NCBI GenBank assembly: GCA_949290445.1
Contig: CASERW010000007.1
Coordinates: 1-41,665, forward strand
Direction: 5' to 3'
Source of the DNA: Aeriscardovia aeriphila
Lineage (GTDB): Bacteria; Actinomycetota; Actinomycetes; Actinomycetales; Bifidobacteriaceae
DNA: 41,665 nucleotides
This document shows positions 1 to 9,549 of this stretch, piece by piece. The position numbers and the translations under genes were made by a program. Under the pieces are notes generated by a model. That model saw nothing but the letters and a program-made list of their open reading frames with translations. It was not told the origin of the DNA and searched no databases. The stretch's first letter is position 1. Every line of letters begins with the position of its first letter.

Positions 1-17
1 GTTTGTTGAAAAAGCAA

Positions 18-50
18 GGGCTCGTAAGAGGGGTTACCTTCCACGAGCCC
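18..50 (-). terminator. Small hairpin, possible terminator
   Basis: GGGCTCGT (18-25) and ACGAGCCC (43-50) form a perfect 8-bp stem with a 17-nt loop. Read on the minus strand the stem is followed by a loose T-rich run (complement of AAAAAG at 10-15), so it could end a leftward transcript, but no leftward gene is visible next to it. The function is uncertain. Confidence 0.25.
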
Positions 51-119
51 GAAGCGTCCGCTCCCCATTGAACAGACAGTGTGTGATGGCTATCGTTCAT
101 CGCACACTTTCATTCTAAT

Positions 120-332
120 GTGCTTTTCTTTTGTTGGAGAAAGAAGAATAAATTCTGGCGTTTTGAAAGGAAAATACAGCAAGTTGTGCTTTCTTCTTTC
201 ATCAAAAACTTTTCATATTTTCTGATATCTCTCGCAACAGCCGTCTCGATTGTCACAGTGGCAGAAATAATTATCGTATTCCTCGCTTTTCGCAGGGTGA
301 AAAAAGAAATACACGGTGCCCATAATGAGTAG
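120..332 (+). CDS. Possible small membrane protein (weak)
   Basis: A 70-residue ORF starting with GTG at 120. It has a basic amphipathic N-terminus (residues 7-30), one long hydrophobic stretch (about residues 33-56) and a basic tail, as expected for a single-pass small membrane protein. There is no clear ribosome-binding site and no family I recognise. An overlapping minus-strand ORF (110-355) is less protein-like. It could be chance in A+T-rich DNA. Confidence 0.25.
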   Translation: MLFFCWRKKNKFWRFERKIQQVVLSSFIKNFSYFLISLATAVSIVTVAEIIIVFLAFRRVKKEIHGAHNE

Positions 333-561
333 GATTCACGATAGGCTGAACACAATTGATAAGAATGGCAGTAAGCCGCTCTCTTCTCAGGAAATGAGAG
401 GAATGATACTATTGTGCGCGCCGGAATAAGGCTGGCATCAGCACAGGGAGAAGATGCGTAAACGTATCACGAGCATGACAAATCATGACGTAGATGAGCA
501 TAACACTGCTGAACAGAAGACGGTTACAATAGGTGAATGAGCGAGAAGAGGGTGAGGGCAG

Positions 562-3500
562 ATGTTACAAAGGCTGATACAGGCTCACAACAAGGATCAA
601 TACAAGATGCGCAAGATGATTGCACTTTTGATCGCACTCGCTATGACAGCTATGGTCGCGTTCTCCTGCACAAGCCTTGCCCATGCCGTCACTGATGACC
701 CCAACTATTACGTTGCTTCAGGTGTGTCGCTGGATCCCAATACCCAGGTTTCCGAGCAAACTGTACAAACAGGTTTTAAGTTCTACATTCGTGTGAATTC
801 TGAAGGTCAGAAGGCCCCCTCGAATTATCAAGTCACAGTTACTATGCCTGGTGACTCCGTTCAGAAGCCGAACATACCTGGTTTCTCGGACCAATGGGGT
901 GGACCACACAGCATTTCCACGCCTGTCAAAGATGCTCAAGGCAACTGGACGTTCACCATTACCTGGCCTACCTATGATCCCACTTCTGGCGTGGCAATCC
1001 CGGTTTCTATAGACTGGAAAGAGGATGTTCCCCTCAACTACCGCCTGCCAATCTCAGTGTCGTATTCTTCTGACCAGCAAGCCCAAACTGCCGGGAAATA
1101 TGCCCTTGCCGTCACCTATACGTACCCCACCCCACAGTTGAGGCTCGATGGCCCAGGAATCCAACAGGGTGCAACGACATATGCGACAACGCAAGCTGGA
1201 GTGAAATACATTGACCCTGACGATCTCGCTCCCGTGATCTTTAACTTCTCCATAACGAATGACAGAAACCTTCGTCGAGTGAGCAAGTATGATATTTGCG
1301 ATATTCTGCCTACCTACATGGGTGCCGATGGCCAGCAGCATACCGCTCAGCTTTCCAGCCAATCGCAAGCCGATGGATGGAAACTTTCTGAAGACGGAAC
1401 AACAGCGTGCTTCAGGGCAGATGAGAGCAACGACAAATACAACGAAATCGCTGGCTGGCACAGCTTGGGTCGTTCTCTGCCGCAGTATTCTATTGGTTTG
1501 AATTTCCCCTACCTTCCTTTGGACGGCTCGACTGATGGATACCCCTCCACCAAGATTGTCAATAAGGCATATATCGACGCCTACGCCAATAACCCTGCGG
1601 ATACGGTAGTACAGCGCACCAACATCGCCAGCTCCCCGCAAACAGTAGTGGTCGCTGGTTTCGTCAGATCAGACGGACCGGCAAAGAATGCTCCTGGCGA
1701 TTTCACGCAGGCTTTCGCACATAAAAACACGCCTTTGGAGTGGATGGTGCGCTGGAGGAATTCGTCGAATATTCCTGCAACAAATATCGTCCTTTCTGAC
1801 CGCTCAACAACTGATGGGAAAGGTAAAACATATACCAACGATGCGCGCTTCAAAATAACGGGGCTCAACCAGCTTTATGTTCGCCCGCGCGGGCAGTACT
1901 GGTGGCCTAACCTCACAACACTTGCTGATGCTGGGCAAACTCTCGTCATCGCAACGACAGAAGACGGCCAGGAAGATACTTACCCAGTGACATGGGCGGC
2001 AAACAAGATGGTGAGCAATGCGCTGACCTTTGATACCTCCAAAACGTATGTTTCTGCGCGAATTGTTTTCCCCAAGACGTATGCGCTCAACTATGGCGAG
2101 CAGGTTAATGCGGGTTTCCAAACGAAATGGAAAGACCCTTCTGCCATCAACTACGACTCAGTGACAACAGCGAATAACACTTTTGTCAACAATGCCGATG
2201 TGTCAACTGACTATTCTTCGGCGCATAAAACCTCTACTCTTCTGGGCTGGACGAGTGCAGAAACGCATCTTCTCGCACCTGCTCCAGAAAAGCTGGTACT
2301 CAATGCATGGCCTTACTTCGGTAACTTGACGAAAGATGGCACCGACCCGTTGCTGATTTATGCGGTGAAAGCCTTCCTCGACCCAGAAAAGGATTACAAA
2401 GATCTCCGCGTTCTCGCACCAATCCCGACGGGCTTTACGATGACAGGCACACACAACCAGAACGCCGATGGCCTGCCAACTACATGGAACAGCACCTTTG
2501 TGAGCAGCTGGGAGAAAGTGGAAAACTACAAGGGCTCTGGTCAGGACTTCTTGATCTTCCACATCAACCAAGATGCAGCCAAAGAGGCTTTCTCACTTTA
2601 CCCTTCAGGAACAATGTGGATCGAAGTTAACGGTAAGGTAAACTTCTCCCAATCCTTCTCGGGCAACGGTGCAAATAAGGTTGCGGCCTTCTTCACCGCA
2701 GATAACGCCCCTGCTCAGGAAGGCAGCAACACGATTGAGGACACAATGCACTTTGGCCCGAACAAGAACATTGTGTTCTCCATGGGTGGGTACACGACGA
2801 TGACTGCACAAGGCGATTCCTTCGTCAAGAGCTTGTATGGAAACTATCCTGCTGCTCATACTTCTCAAGGTTTGGGTGAGACGAGTATGACGATTGTTCC
2901 TGGCAGGACGGTTTACTGGGCATTGTCTTACAACAATGCCAGCGCTGTTGTTCATAAAGACCTGCAAATGTTCGACACCGCTCCCAATGTTGGCGACGCT
3001 ATGCCTGTCAGTGGTCAAGCCCGTGGCACACAGTTCCCCGTGAGATTGACAGGAAAAGTTACTGCCGTTCTCTACGATTTCCAAACAGGAAAGACGAGTG
3101 ACTACGACTTGTCGAAACTGCACATTCGCTACACCACAGACCCTCGCGAAACAGGAATTACCTGGGATGCGGCGACCGCTGACTCCAGCATTACTTGGGT
3201 GGATACCACCATGGATGATGAAACTATTCCGTGGAATAGCATTACTGGTTTCCGTGTGAGTTTTGGCGATGTACCTGCTTATTCTCGTGTTCGCTTAATT
3301 CTTCCCACGCAGATTCCTCAGAATATCGGTGTAGACGACCCCGCGTTGCTGGCAAAGGCCAACCCAACGATTCAATCGGTTAACGCTGCAGCATTCTCTG
3401 TGGATGGACGTTCGCCAGTGCAAACAGTTCCTTCTAGCCTGAAAACACTGTTTGGCTCTTTCTCCTTCAAGAAGGTCGATCAGTATGGCAAATCCATTGC

Positions 3501-3993
3501 TGCCAGTGAGGTTAAACTCGTTGAATCACTCAAGGGCTGGAATGGCGATGCATCTACATATTCTTCTACTCCGTCTTCTTCGGTGACGAAGACGGAAACC
3601 TACACGAATGTAGATCACTATGACTGGAAGAATATGCCAGCTGGCGAGTATGTTCTCAAGGAAACGAAGGCTCAGTCTGGTTACAAGAACACCACATGGG
3701 AAGCGCATATTAGCGTGGGCTATAACGAAGATGCTCTCACCATGGTGGCGAGCCCCAAGGTGACGATCACGTGTGTGAATACTGCCCCTGAAGGCTCTCA
3801 CGGATCTGGCGGCTGCTCAGTTGATGGAACAACGGTGACCTTAGTGAACCAAAAGAGCGCTGTCACTGCAACGATGCCAGCGACAGGCGATTGGCAAATG
3901 CTCGTCGTCGCAGCGGTCTATACGCTTCTTCTCGCTTCACTGGTGTTTGGAATTATCATCGTGTGGCGTCGCAACCCTGTGATGAATGCCTGA
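562..3993 (+). CDS. Sortase-anchored surface protein with SpaA-type domain
   Basis: A large cell-wall-anchored surface protein (1143 residues), probably an adhesin or pilin-like stalk. The N-terminus carries a signal peptide with a basic start, a hydrophobic core and a likely cleavage after ALAHA-type residues (SLAHA, near residue 42). The middle is long, Thr/Asn-rich and beta-sheet-like without a family I can name. Residues about 966-1085 form a SpaA/Cna-B-type domain: the FKKVD Lys near its start and the VLKETKA Glu near its end fit an intramolecular isopeptide pair. The C-terminus has MPATG (about 1105-1109), a hydrophobic helix and a WRRN basic tail, a variant LPxTG sortase signal. The start at 562 follows GAGGG; an alternative ATG at 607 (MRKMIALL) follows AAGGA and gives a more typical signal peptide. 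No sortase is in the window. The ligand is unknown. Confidence 0.85.
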   Translation: MLQRLIQAHNKDQYKMRKMIALLIALAMTAMVAFSCTSLAHAVTDDPNYYVASGVSLDPNTQVSEQTVQTGFKFYIRVNSEGQKAPSNYQVTVTMPGDSVQKPNIPGFSDQWGGPHSISTPVKDAQGNWTFTITWPTYDPTSGVAIPVSIDWKEDVPLNYRLPISVSYSSDQQAQTAGKYALAVTYTYPTPQLRLDGPGIQQGATTYATTQAGVKYIDPDDLAPVIFNFSITNDRNLRRVSKYDICDILPTYMGADGQQHTAQLSSQSQADGWKLSEDGTTACFRADESNDKYNEIAGWHSLGRSLPQYSIGLNFPYLPLDGSTDGYPSTKIVNKAYIDAYANNPADTVVQRTNIASSPQTVVVAGFVRSDGPAKNAPGDFTQAFAHKNTPLEWMVRWRNSSNIPATNIVLSDRSTTDGKGKTYTNDARFKITGLNQLYVRPRGQYWWPNLTTLADAGQTLVIATTEDGQEDTYPVTWAANKMVSNALTFDTSKTYVSARIVFPKTYALNYGEQVNAGFQTKWKDPSAINYDSVTTANNTFVNNADVSTDYSSAHKTSTLLGWTSAETHLLAPAPEKLVLNAWPYFGNLTKDGTDPLLIYAVKAFLDPEKDYKDLRVLAPIPTGFTMTGTHNQNADGLPTTWNSTFVSSWEKVENYKGSGQDFLIFHINQDAAKEAFSLYPSGTMWIEVNGKVNFSQSFSGNGANKVAAFFTADNAPAQEGSNTIEDTMHFGPNKNIVFSMGGYTTMTAQGDSFVKSLYGNYPAAHTSQGLGETSMTIVPGRTVYWALSYNNASAVVHKDLQMFDTAPNVGDAMPVSGQARGTQFPVRLTGKVTAVLYDFQTGKTSDYDLSKLHIRYTTDPRETGITWDAATADSSITWVDTTMDDETIPWNSITGFRVSFGDVPAYSRVRLILPTQIPQNIGVDDPALLAKANPTIQSVNAAAFSVDGRSPVQTVPSSLKTLFGSFSFKKVDQYGKSIAASEVKLVESLKGWNGDASTYSSTPSSSVTKTETYTNVDHYDWKNMPAGEYVLKETKAQSGYKNTTWEAHISVGYNEDALTMVASPKVTITCVNTAPEGSHGSGGCSVDGTTVTLVNQKSAVTATMPATGDWQMLVVAAVYTLLLASLVFGIIIVWRRNPVMNA

Positions 3994-4064
3994 TGTGAGA
4001 GGTTGACGATTGCTCTCTGTGGGTTCATCACTCAGCTGATGAAAGTACGCTGATGAGCGCAATG

Positions 4065-4094
4065 AAAAAGCCGGAGGAAACCCTCCGGCTTTTT
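4065..4094. terminator. Bidirectional intrinsic terminator
   Basis: GCCGGAGG (70-77 of the 4000s) pairs with CCTCCGGC (4082-4089) around an AAAC loop, flanked by AAAAA on the left and TTTTT on the right. It lies between the convergent surface protein gene and valS and can serve both. Confidence 0.9.
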
Positions 4095-4138
4095 GCTTGG
4101 ATAAGGCAGCGGAAAACGCAGCCTGACAATCTTGAGTG

Positions 4139-6958
4139 TTACTTCTTCTTAGCTGGAGCCTCACCCAAGGTGGAGTTCTCAGCCAGCAGAGGAACATTCG
4201 AGTTCTCATCAATGTTTGCCGCAGCTTCAAGAGCCTGCTGAGCCTCCTGCTCAGCCTTCTTACCCTTCTTTGGCTTAGCAGCAAGCTCCTGTTCCACTTG
4301 CTCGCGCAGCTTCGTGCGAATCTCCTCAATGCTCAATGCCTTGAGCTTGAGATTACCCGTGACGCGACCAGCCTCCATAATGTCATCCAAAGAGGCCTTC
4401 ACCTGTTCAACAGTTTGAGGCAAGGTACCCAAGGTGACGTCGAGAATAGGAGTTTTCATCGACACCTTAGCGGTGGACTTGAGCTTACGCAACGCAGCCA
4501 AAGCCTTACCAGCCTCGTCCAAAACCTCAGGAGCAACACCCAGAGCAACACCCGTGTAGAAGCTCGCCTCAGGCCAGGAAGCGCGATGGACAGAACCTTC
4601 GCCCTCATGCATCCAATGCCACACTTCTTCTGTTGCAAAGGGCAGGAATGGAGCGAAGAGTCGAACGAAGCAATCCATCGTCAAACCTAAAGTGGTGCGA
4701 GCAGAGAGAATATCTGCTTCACTCGGGGTTTGGTTTCCAGAAGTAGACGTGCCGTAAGCGCGGTTCTTCACCAACTCGATGTAGTTGTCGCAGAAGTTCC
4801 AGAAAGCAGTCTCGATGGTCTCAAGAGCCTTCGAATGCTCGTAGTTTTCGAGGTCCTTCGTCGCTTGCTTCACCACACGGCCCAAACGAGCCATAACAGC
4901 GCGGTCAAGTGGCTTCGTGATGTTGGCAGGGTCCCAGGTGACGTGAGCTTCTTGGCTGACGTGGAAGTTCTCATCCTCACGGCCAATAGCCAAAACAAAC
5001 TTCGAAGCGTTGAGCAGCTTGATTGCCAAGCGACGGCCGATCTTCATTTGGCCGACATCATACGTGGCATCCATACCCAGGCGAGCTGAAGCAGCCCAGT
5101 AGCGCACTGCATCAGCACCATACTCATCAATAGGTTCAGTTGGAACGACGACGTTGCCCTTGGACTTACTCATCTTCTTGTGGTCAGGGTCAAGAATCCA
5201 ACCAGAAAGAGCAGTATCAGCCCATGGCAGGCAGTTATTCTCCAGCTGAGCGCGAACGATGGTGGAGAACAGCCACGTACGAATAATGTCCTGACCCTGA
5301 GGGCGCAAATCCATGGGGAAGGTCTTTTCATACAGGCCATCGTTCTCATCCCAGTGAGTGACAATCTGAGGAGTCAGAGACGAGGTTGCCCACGTATCCA
5401 TCACATCAGATTCGCCCACAAAGCCGCCAGCTTGACCGCGCTGGCTCTCTGTGAAACCTGCAGGAGTATCCGAGGTCGGGTCAACAGGAAGTTCACTTTC
5501 TTCAGGAGTGATCGGATGGTCGTAATCGACTTCACCGTTGTCCTTGACTGGGTACCACAGCGGGAAAGGAACACCGAAGAAGCGCTGGCGGGAAATGAGC
5601 CAATCAGAATTCAAACCATTGACCCAATTCTCATAGCGAGCACGCATGAAATCAGGATGGAAAACGAGCTCACGGCCACGAGCCAACAGCTTGTCACGAA
5701 GCTCAAGGTCCGTACCGCCATTGGAGAGGTACCACTGACGAGAAGTGATAATCTCGAGAGGCTTTTCGCCCTTCTCATAGAAGTTCGTCTCGCGCATGGT
5801 TGGCACTGGTTCGCCAATCATTTCGCCAGTTTCCTGGAGAGCCTCCACCATTGCCTTACGAGCAGAGAAGGTCGTTTTTCCAGCCAAAGTTGCATACACT
5901 TCACGGCCCTTGTCGGAAGTGATCCACTCAGGGGTTTCTGGGTTGATGCGGCCGTTACGCATGATGATGGAGCGGGTAGGAAGGTGAAGCTCACGCCACC
6001 ACTGAACATCAGTAGTATCACCAAAGGTGCAGCACATCACCACGCCCGTGCCCTTATCAGGCTGAGCAGAAGGATGAGCATAAACTGGCACTTCCACGCC
6101 GAAAACAGGGGAGAGAACCTTCGTACCAGGAAGGTCCTTATAACGCTCATCATCAGGATTGACAATCAGAGCGCAGCAAGCAGCCAACAATTCCGGACGA
6201 GTAGTTTCAATGAACACGTCACCAGAACCATCAGCCTTGTGGAAGGCGAGCTTGTGGTAGTTGCCGGGGTAAGGGCGAGCTTCGAGCTCAGCCTGAGCAA
6301 CAGCTGTTTGGAAGGTGACGTCCCACAGGCCTGGAGCTTCCTTCTGGTACACCTCGCCACGAGCGAGATTGCGCAGGAAAGCCTTCTGAGCAACCTTGCG
6401 AGGGCGTTCACCAATGGTGTGATAAACCTGATCCCAGTCCACAGACAAGCCGATCTTGGTCCACAAGTCGCGGAACTGTTCCTCATCAGAAGTGGCAAGC
6501 TGCTCGCACAATTCAATGAAATTACGGCGAGAGCAGGGAACCTGATCGCGAGCTTCCAGCTTCTTGCCTTCAGTGCCGTGGAAAGGTGGCTCAAAGTTCG
6601 GATCGTAAGGAAGAGACGTGTCGACGCGTACACCGAAGTAGTTTTGAACACGACGCTCGGTTGGCAGGCCGTTGTCGTCAAAGCCCATCGGGTAGAACAC
6701 GTCGTAACCGCGCATGCGCTTATAGCGGGCGATCACATCGGTGTGCGTGTAGGAGAACACATGGCCGACGTGCAGATGGCCAGAAGCAGTTGGCGGTGGG
6801 GTATCGATGGAGTACACCTCGCCACGAGGATGGTTTCCATCAAAAGCATATGTTTTTTCAGCGGCCCATTTTTCGGTCCACTTATCTTCGAGGCCTTCCA
6901 CACCCACTTTGTCAGGAAGTGGGGTGAGGTTGGCAAGCATCACACCGTTTTTATCCAT
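4139..6958 (-). CDS. valS: Valine--tRNA ligase
   Basis: Charges tRNA-Val with valine in the cytoplasm (class I aminoacyl-tRNA synthetase, 939 residues). The HIGH signature appears as HVGH at residues 63-66 in PTASGHLHVGH, and KMSKSKGN lies near residue 595. Between them is the editing (CP1) insertion, and after KMSKS comes the anticodon-binding region (FWNFCDNYIELVKNR). The C-terminus ends in a Lys/Ala/Glu-rich low-complexity tail (about 880-939) in place of a clear tRNA-binding coiled coil. It is the second minus-strand gene of a pair with the solute-binding protein, 39 nt downstream of it, but probably has its own promoter (TAGACT, 7 nt before the ATG). One GATTATCA element lies in the coding region at 5746-5753. 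Confidence 0.97.
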   Translation of the reverse strand: MDKNGVMLANLTPLPDKVGVEGLEDKWTEKWAAEKTYAFDGNHPRGEVYSIDTPPPTASGHLHVGHVFSYTHTDVIARYKRMRGYDVFYPMGFDDNGLPTERRVQNYFGVRVDTSLPYDPNFEPPFHGTEGKKLEARDQVPCSRRNFIELCEQLATSDEEQFRDLWTKIGLSVDWDQVYHTIGERPRKVAQKAFLRNLARGEVYQKEAPGLWDVTFQTAVAQAELEARPYPGNYHKLAFHKADGSGDVFIETTRPELLAACCALIVNPDDERYKDLPGTKVLSPVFGVEVPVYAHPSAQPDKGTGVVMCCTFGDTTDVQWWRELHLPTRSIIMRNGRINPETPEWITSDKGREVYATLAGKTTFSARKAMVEALQETGEMIGEPVPTMRETNFYEKGEKPLEIITSRQWYLSNGGTDLELRDKLLARGRELVFHPDFMRARYENWVNGLNSDWLISRQRFFGVPFPLWYPVKDNGEVDYDHPITPEESELPVDPTSDTPAGFTESQRGQAGGFVGESDVMDTWATSSLTPQIVTHWDENDGLYEKTFPMDLRPQGQDIIRTWLFSTIVRAQLENNCLPWADTALSGWILDPDHKKMSKSKGNVVVPTEPIDEYGADAVRYWAASARLGMDATYDVGQMKIGRRLAIKLLNASKFVLAIGREDENFHVSQEAHVTWDPANITKPLDRAVMARLGRVVKQATKDLENYEHSKALETIETAFWNFCDNYIELVKNRAYGTSTSGNQTPSEADILSARTTLGLTMDCFVRLFAPFLPFATEEVWHWMHEGEGSVHRASWPEASFYTGVALGVAPEVLDEAGKALAALRKLKSTAKVSMKTPILDVTLGTLPQTVEQVKASLDDIMEAGRVTGNLKLKALSIEEIRTKLREQVEQELAAKPKKGKKAEQEAQQALEAAANIDENSNVPLLAENSTLGEAPAKKK

Positions 6959-6965
6959 GCGTTTA

Positions 6966-6971
6966 AGTCTA
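6966..6971 (-). promoter_or_regulatory. Candidate -10 box of valS (leaderless)
   Basis: On the minus strand TAGACT is followed by seven bases and then the valS ATG, and no Shine-Dalgarno sequence fits in between. The same TANNNT-N6/7-ATG layout recurs before five other genes in the window, so a leaderless transcript is likely. Confidence 0.5.
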
Positions 6972-6997
6972 TAAAGGCATTGTGACGTGTGGACAGC

Positions 6998-8695
6998 TTA
7001 CTTACTGGACGACGCTGAAGAGTGATCCTCAGAGGTAGCAACGTTACTCAAATCGACCCACTGGTCCAGCATGGAGGAAGGCATTCCTGTGAAACCTTTC
7101 TTCCACAAACTCACGCTATTGAGCTGGTAGAGCCACGTCCACGGCTGGTTATCGAGCAAGTGCTGAGAAGCTTGACCGATCTTCTCCTCATATTCTTTCT
7201 GCGTTTTCGCCGTGCTAGCAGCCTCATAAGCAGAATCAACATCAGGAGAATCAAACTTCCACCATGTATCATGCGTGAACTTGGAGAAAGTGTACAAACC
7301 GTCATCTAAGAAAGCGGCCATGTCATACTTCATCGTCCCGTCAGCAGTATTCGTCACCTCGTCATGCCACTGCTGAGCATTCAAACGCACTAGCTTCAAA
7401 TGGTCGCCCATCGCCTCAGTCTGTGCAACCATCTTGTCAGCAACAGCCTGAGGAAAATCAGGGCTCAAAGCCATGGTGAAAGTAGTCCACCCGTAATACA
7501 TGACGAAGTAACGAACATCCTGCTTCGCCTTCTCCAAATCATTCTCCTGGCCTTTGAGAGCATCTGTATAACCCAACTCCAAAGAATTCAACGGGCTTGC
7601 ATTCACAAAACCAGAAGCGCCACTCGCCTGAAGCAACTCTTCACGGTTGAACACCATGCGGTAGATCAGACGATAGCGAAGGTCAGAGGTGAGCGAAGAA
7701 TCTGCAGCATTGAACGCAACCACTGCGCGCTGCGTGCTCGGGCCAGTAACAAGCTGGGAAGAAAGCTTCTTATCTGCTTTCGCAGCCTGATAATCTGAAG
7801 CGTCTAAGCCAATAGCCCCATCGAGGGAGCCCTTCTTAAAGCTTTCGAAAAGCTCGTGAGAAGAAGGGAAATATTTCACAGAAATGGCGTCAAAAGCAGG
7901 ACGAGCATTCGAGCGAGCAGCTTTATACTGCGGGTTTGATGACAAACGCCACGTATCGCCGTTGCTCGTGGAAAGCGAGTAAGGCCCGGAACCTGCAGGA
8001 AGATGCTGGGACTCAAACGAAGAACCAGCACTTGTTTCATACACAATACCCAAAGGCCCTGCGAGCTTAGTCAGCAAGAGAGGATCGGGCTGGTTCAGAT
8101 CCAGTTTCACCGTTTTCGCATCAGTATTCGTGATAGCAGAGACGTGAGCAAGGAGATCACCGCCGAGCTTTTGCTCACTCAACGCCTGGAAAGATTGCAC
8201 CACATGCTGGCTCGTCACCTGCGTACCCGTTGCGAAATAAGCAGTTCTCAAACGGAAGGTGTAGTGCAAGCCGTCAGCACTGACCTTCCAACTTTTCGCC
8301 AGGCCAGTATTCGTCACGCGGTTCTTCTGATCGCGAGCAGTCAAACCCTGGTAGACGGTAGAAAGCAAGAGGCGAGCAGCCTGAGGGTCAGTACGAGGGT
8401 CGAGGTGCTCCGGCTTGGTGAGCATACCGATGCTGAGCGTTTGGCCGTTGGTTTCCACACCGGGCAGAATTCCGCCAAAAACCTCTTCTTTGTTGACATT
8501 TCTGACGGCGAGGGTAGCAATAAGGCCAAAGATTACCAGTAGGACGAGGAACATCAGCGCGCGCAGAGGCCCGCGCTTGTGTCGAAACTCGTCGAGGACG
8601 CGAGAGCTGGCCTGCGAGCGTGGTGCAGATGTCCACTGTTTATCAGCCTGCGAATTGTCAGACTGAAAATCTGGTAATGTGCTCTTCTTGCTCAT
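6998..8695 (-). CDS. Family 5 solute-binding protein, membrane-anchored
   Basis: A 565-residue protein of the SBP_bac_5 (DppA/OppA-like) family, which binds oligopeptides, nickel or sugars for ABC importers. Family features include GMLTKPEHLDPRTD, GLAKSWKVSADGLHYTFRLR and RLIYRMVFNREELL. Unlike ordinary Gram-positive binding proteins it has no lipobox: a hydrophilic stretch of about 44 residues, with a basic region (FRHKRGPLR) at its end, precedes a single hydrophobic helix (about 45-65), suggesting a type II signal anchor with the binding domain outside. No permease or ATPase gene is nearby. The start is taken at ATG 8695 because TAAGCT lies 7 nt upstream; an in-frame GTG at 8701 is less likely. 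The substrate is unknown. Confidence 0.85.
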   Translation of the reverse strand: MSKKSTLPDFQSDNSQADKQWTSAPRSQASSRVLDEFRHKRGPLRALMFLVLLVIFGLIATLAVRNVNKEEVFGGILPGVETNGQTLSIGMLTKPEHLDPRTDPQAARLLLSTVYQGLTARDQKNRVTNTGLAKSWKVSADGLHYTFRLRTAYFATGTQVTSQHVVQSFQALSEQKLGGDLLAHVSAITNTDAKTVKLDLNQPDPLLLTKLAGPLGIVYETSAGSSFESQHLPAGSGPYSLSTSNGDTWRLSSNPQYKAARSNARPAFDAISVKYFPSSHELFESFKKGSLDGAIGLDASDYQAAKADKKLSSQLVTGPSTQRAVVAFNAADSSLTSDLRYRLIYRMVFNREELLQASGASGFVNASPLNSLELGYTDALKGQENDLEKAKQDVRYFVMYYGWTTFTMALSPDFPQAVADKMVAQTEAMGDHLKLVRLNAQQWHDEVTNTADGTMKYDMAAFLDDGLYTFSKFTHDTWWKFDSPDVDSAYEAASTAKTQKEYEEKIGQASQHLLDNQPWTWLYQLNSVSLWKKGFTGMPSSMLDQWVDLSNVATSEDHSSASSSK

Positions 8696-8702
8696 AGGCA
8701 CT

Positions 8703-8708
8703 AGCTTA
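8703..8708 (-). promoter_or_regulatory. Candidate -10 box of the solute-binding protein gene
   Basis: Minus-strand TAAGCT ends 7 nt before the ATG at 8695. No ribosome-binding site is present in that gap, which fits a leaderless mRNA. Confidence 0.45.
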
Positions 8709-8811
8709 AACTAAAGGCAGAAGTGCACAGTGAAAATTCCGTGCTGTGGAAAAATGAGGCTGAGAGAGCCGCGGCCGAGAGAGACCGCAAGAAGCCGAGA
8801 GAGGGGACAAG

Positions 8812-9549
8812 ATGGCGAGAGAAAGCAAAGCTCAACGTCATGAAAGGATGCGAGAGCAGTATATTCGCCTCATCGAACTCTACCCTGTGGCACAATGCTC
8901 TCTGAACCATCGCAATGAGTGGGAACTGCTCGTCGCCACCGTGATGAGCGCGCAGACAACTGATGAGCGGGTGAATAGCGTAACTCCCGAGCTTTTTGAT
9001 CGTTACCCTGATGCTCAAGCGCTGGCTCAAGCACAACTGTGGGATGTGGAAAACATTATTCGCCCTGTTGGGTTTTACCACATGAAAGCTCTCCATATTA
9101 TTGAGCTTTCTCAAGCTCTTGTGGAGCGTTTCGATGGTGTTGTCCCTCACACAATGGACGAGCTCACCACTCTACCTGGAGTAGGGCGCAAAACTGCCAA
9201 TGTCGTGTTGGGCGATGCTTTCCACCTTCCTGGTTTCCCTGTGGACACTCACGTCAAGCGGGTGACGAGTAGATTACGCTGGCATACGCAGTGGCGTAAA
9301 ACTAACCCTGACCCTGTGGAGATTGAGAAGCAAGTTACTGCTGAATTTCCACCGGAATGGTGGGCTGATATATCGCATCGTTTAATCTTTTTGGGCCGCA
9401 ATATCTGCCATGCCAGGAATCCAGAATGTGAAGTGTGCCCGCTGGCTTCAACGTGCCCTGCTGCTCCACAGTTCTTAGCACAGAAAGCAGAAAAAGAGGC
9501 ACGGAAGAAGTATGCAGCACAGAGAAAAGCGCTGAAGGGCCAGCGCTGA
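8812..9549 (+). CDS. nth: Endonuclease III (DNA glycosylase/AP lyase)
   Basis: Removes oxidised pyrimidines and cleaves AP sites in base excision repair (245 residues). The helix-hairpin-helix LPGVGRKTAN contains the catalytic Lys127, and the conserved Asp145 lies in FPVDTHVKR. The [4Fe-4S] ligands are Cys199, Cys206, Cys209 and Cys215 with the canonical C-x6-C-x2-C-x5-C spacing. A basic, Ala/Lys-rich tail of about 25 residues follows. The start at 8812 has a GAGAGGGG ribosome-binding site. It is divergent from the solute-binding protein gene and convergent with glnR. The stop codon lies within a tandem repeat that continues past the gene. Confidence 0.96.
   Translation: MARESKAQRHERMREQYIRLIELYPVAQCSLNHRNEWELLVATVMSAQTTDERVNSVTPELFDRYPDAQALAQAQLWDVENIIRPVGFYHMKALHIIELSQALVERFDGVVPHTMDELTTLPGVGRKTANVVLGDAFHLPGFPVDTHVKRVTSRLRWHTQWRKTNPDPVEIEKQVTAEFPPEWWADISHRLIFLGRNICHARNPECEVCPLASTCPAAPQFLAQKAEKEARKKYAAQRKALKGQR

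Larger units (their letters stand above)
1..561. other. Left-edge region with no firm gene
   Basis: No convincing gene is visible before the surface protein at 562. The stretch holds a small inverted repeat (18-50), a weak 70-residue ORF (120-332) and a possible 28-residue ORF (454-540, ATG with GGGAGAAG directly upstream). It looks more A+T-rich than the rest of the window and has no copy of the GATTATCA element found elsewhere. Confidence 0.5.

Noticed and set aside
110..355. 81-residue minus-strand ORF at the left edge
   Set aside because: It has no ribosome-binding site and a composition typical of A+T-rich antisense sequence.
5180..6985. 601-residue plus-strand ORF opposite valS
   Set aside because: It is the antisense shadow of valS, has no ribosome-binding site and no protein-family features, while valS has all class I synthetase motifs.
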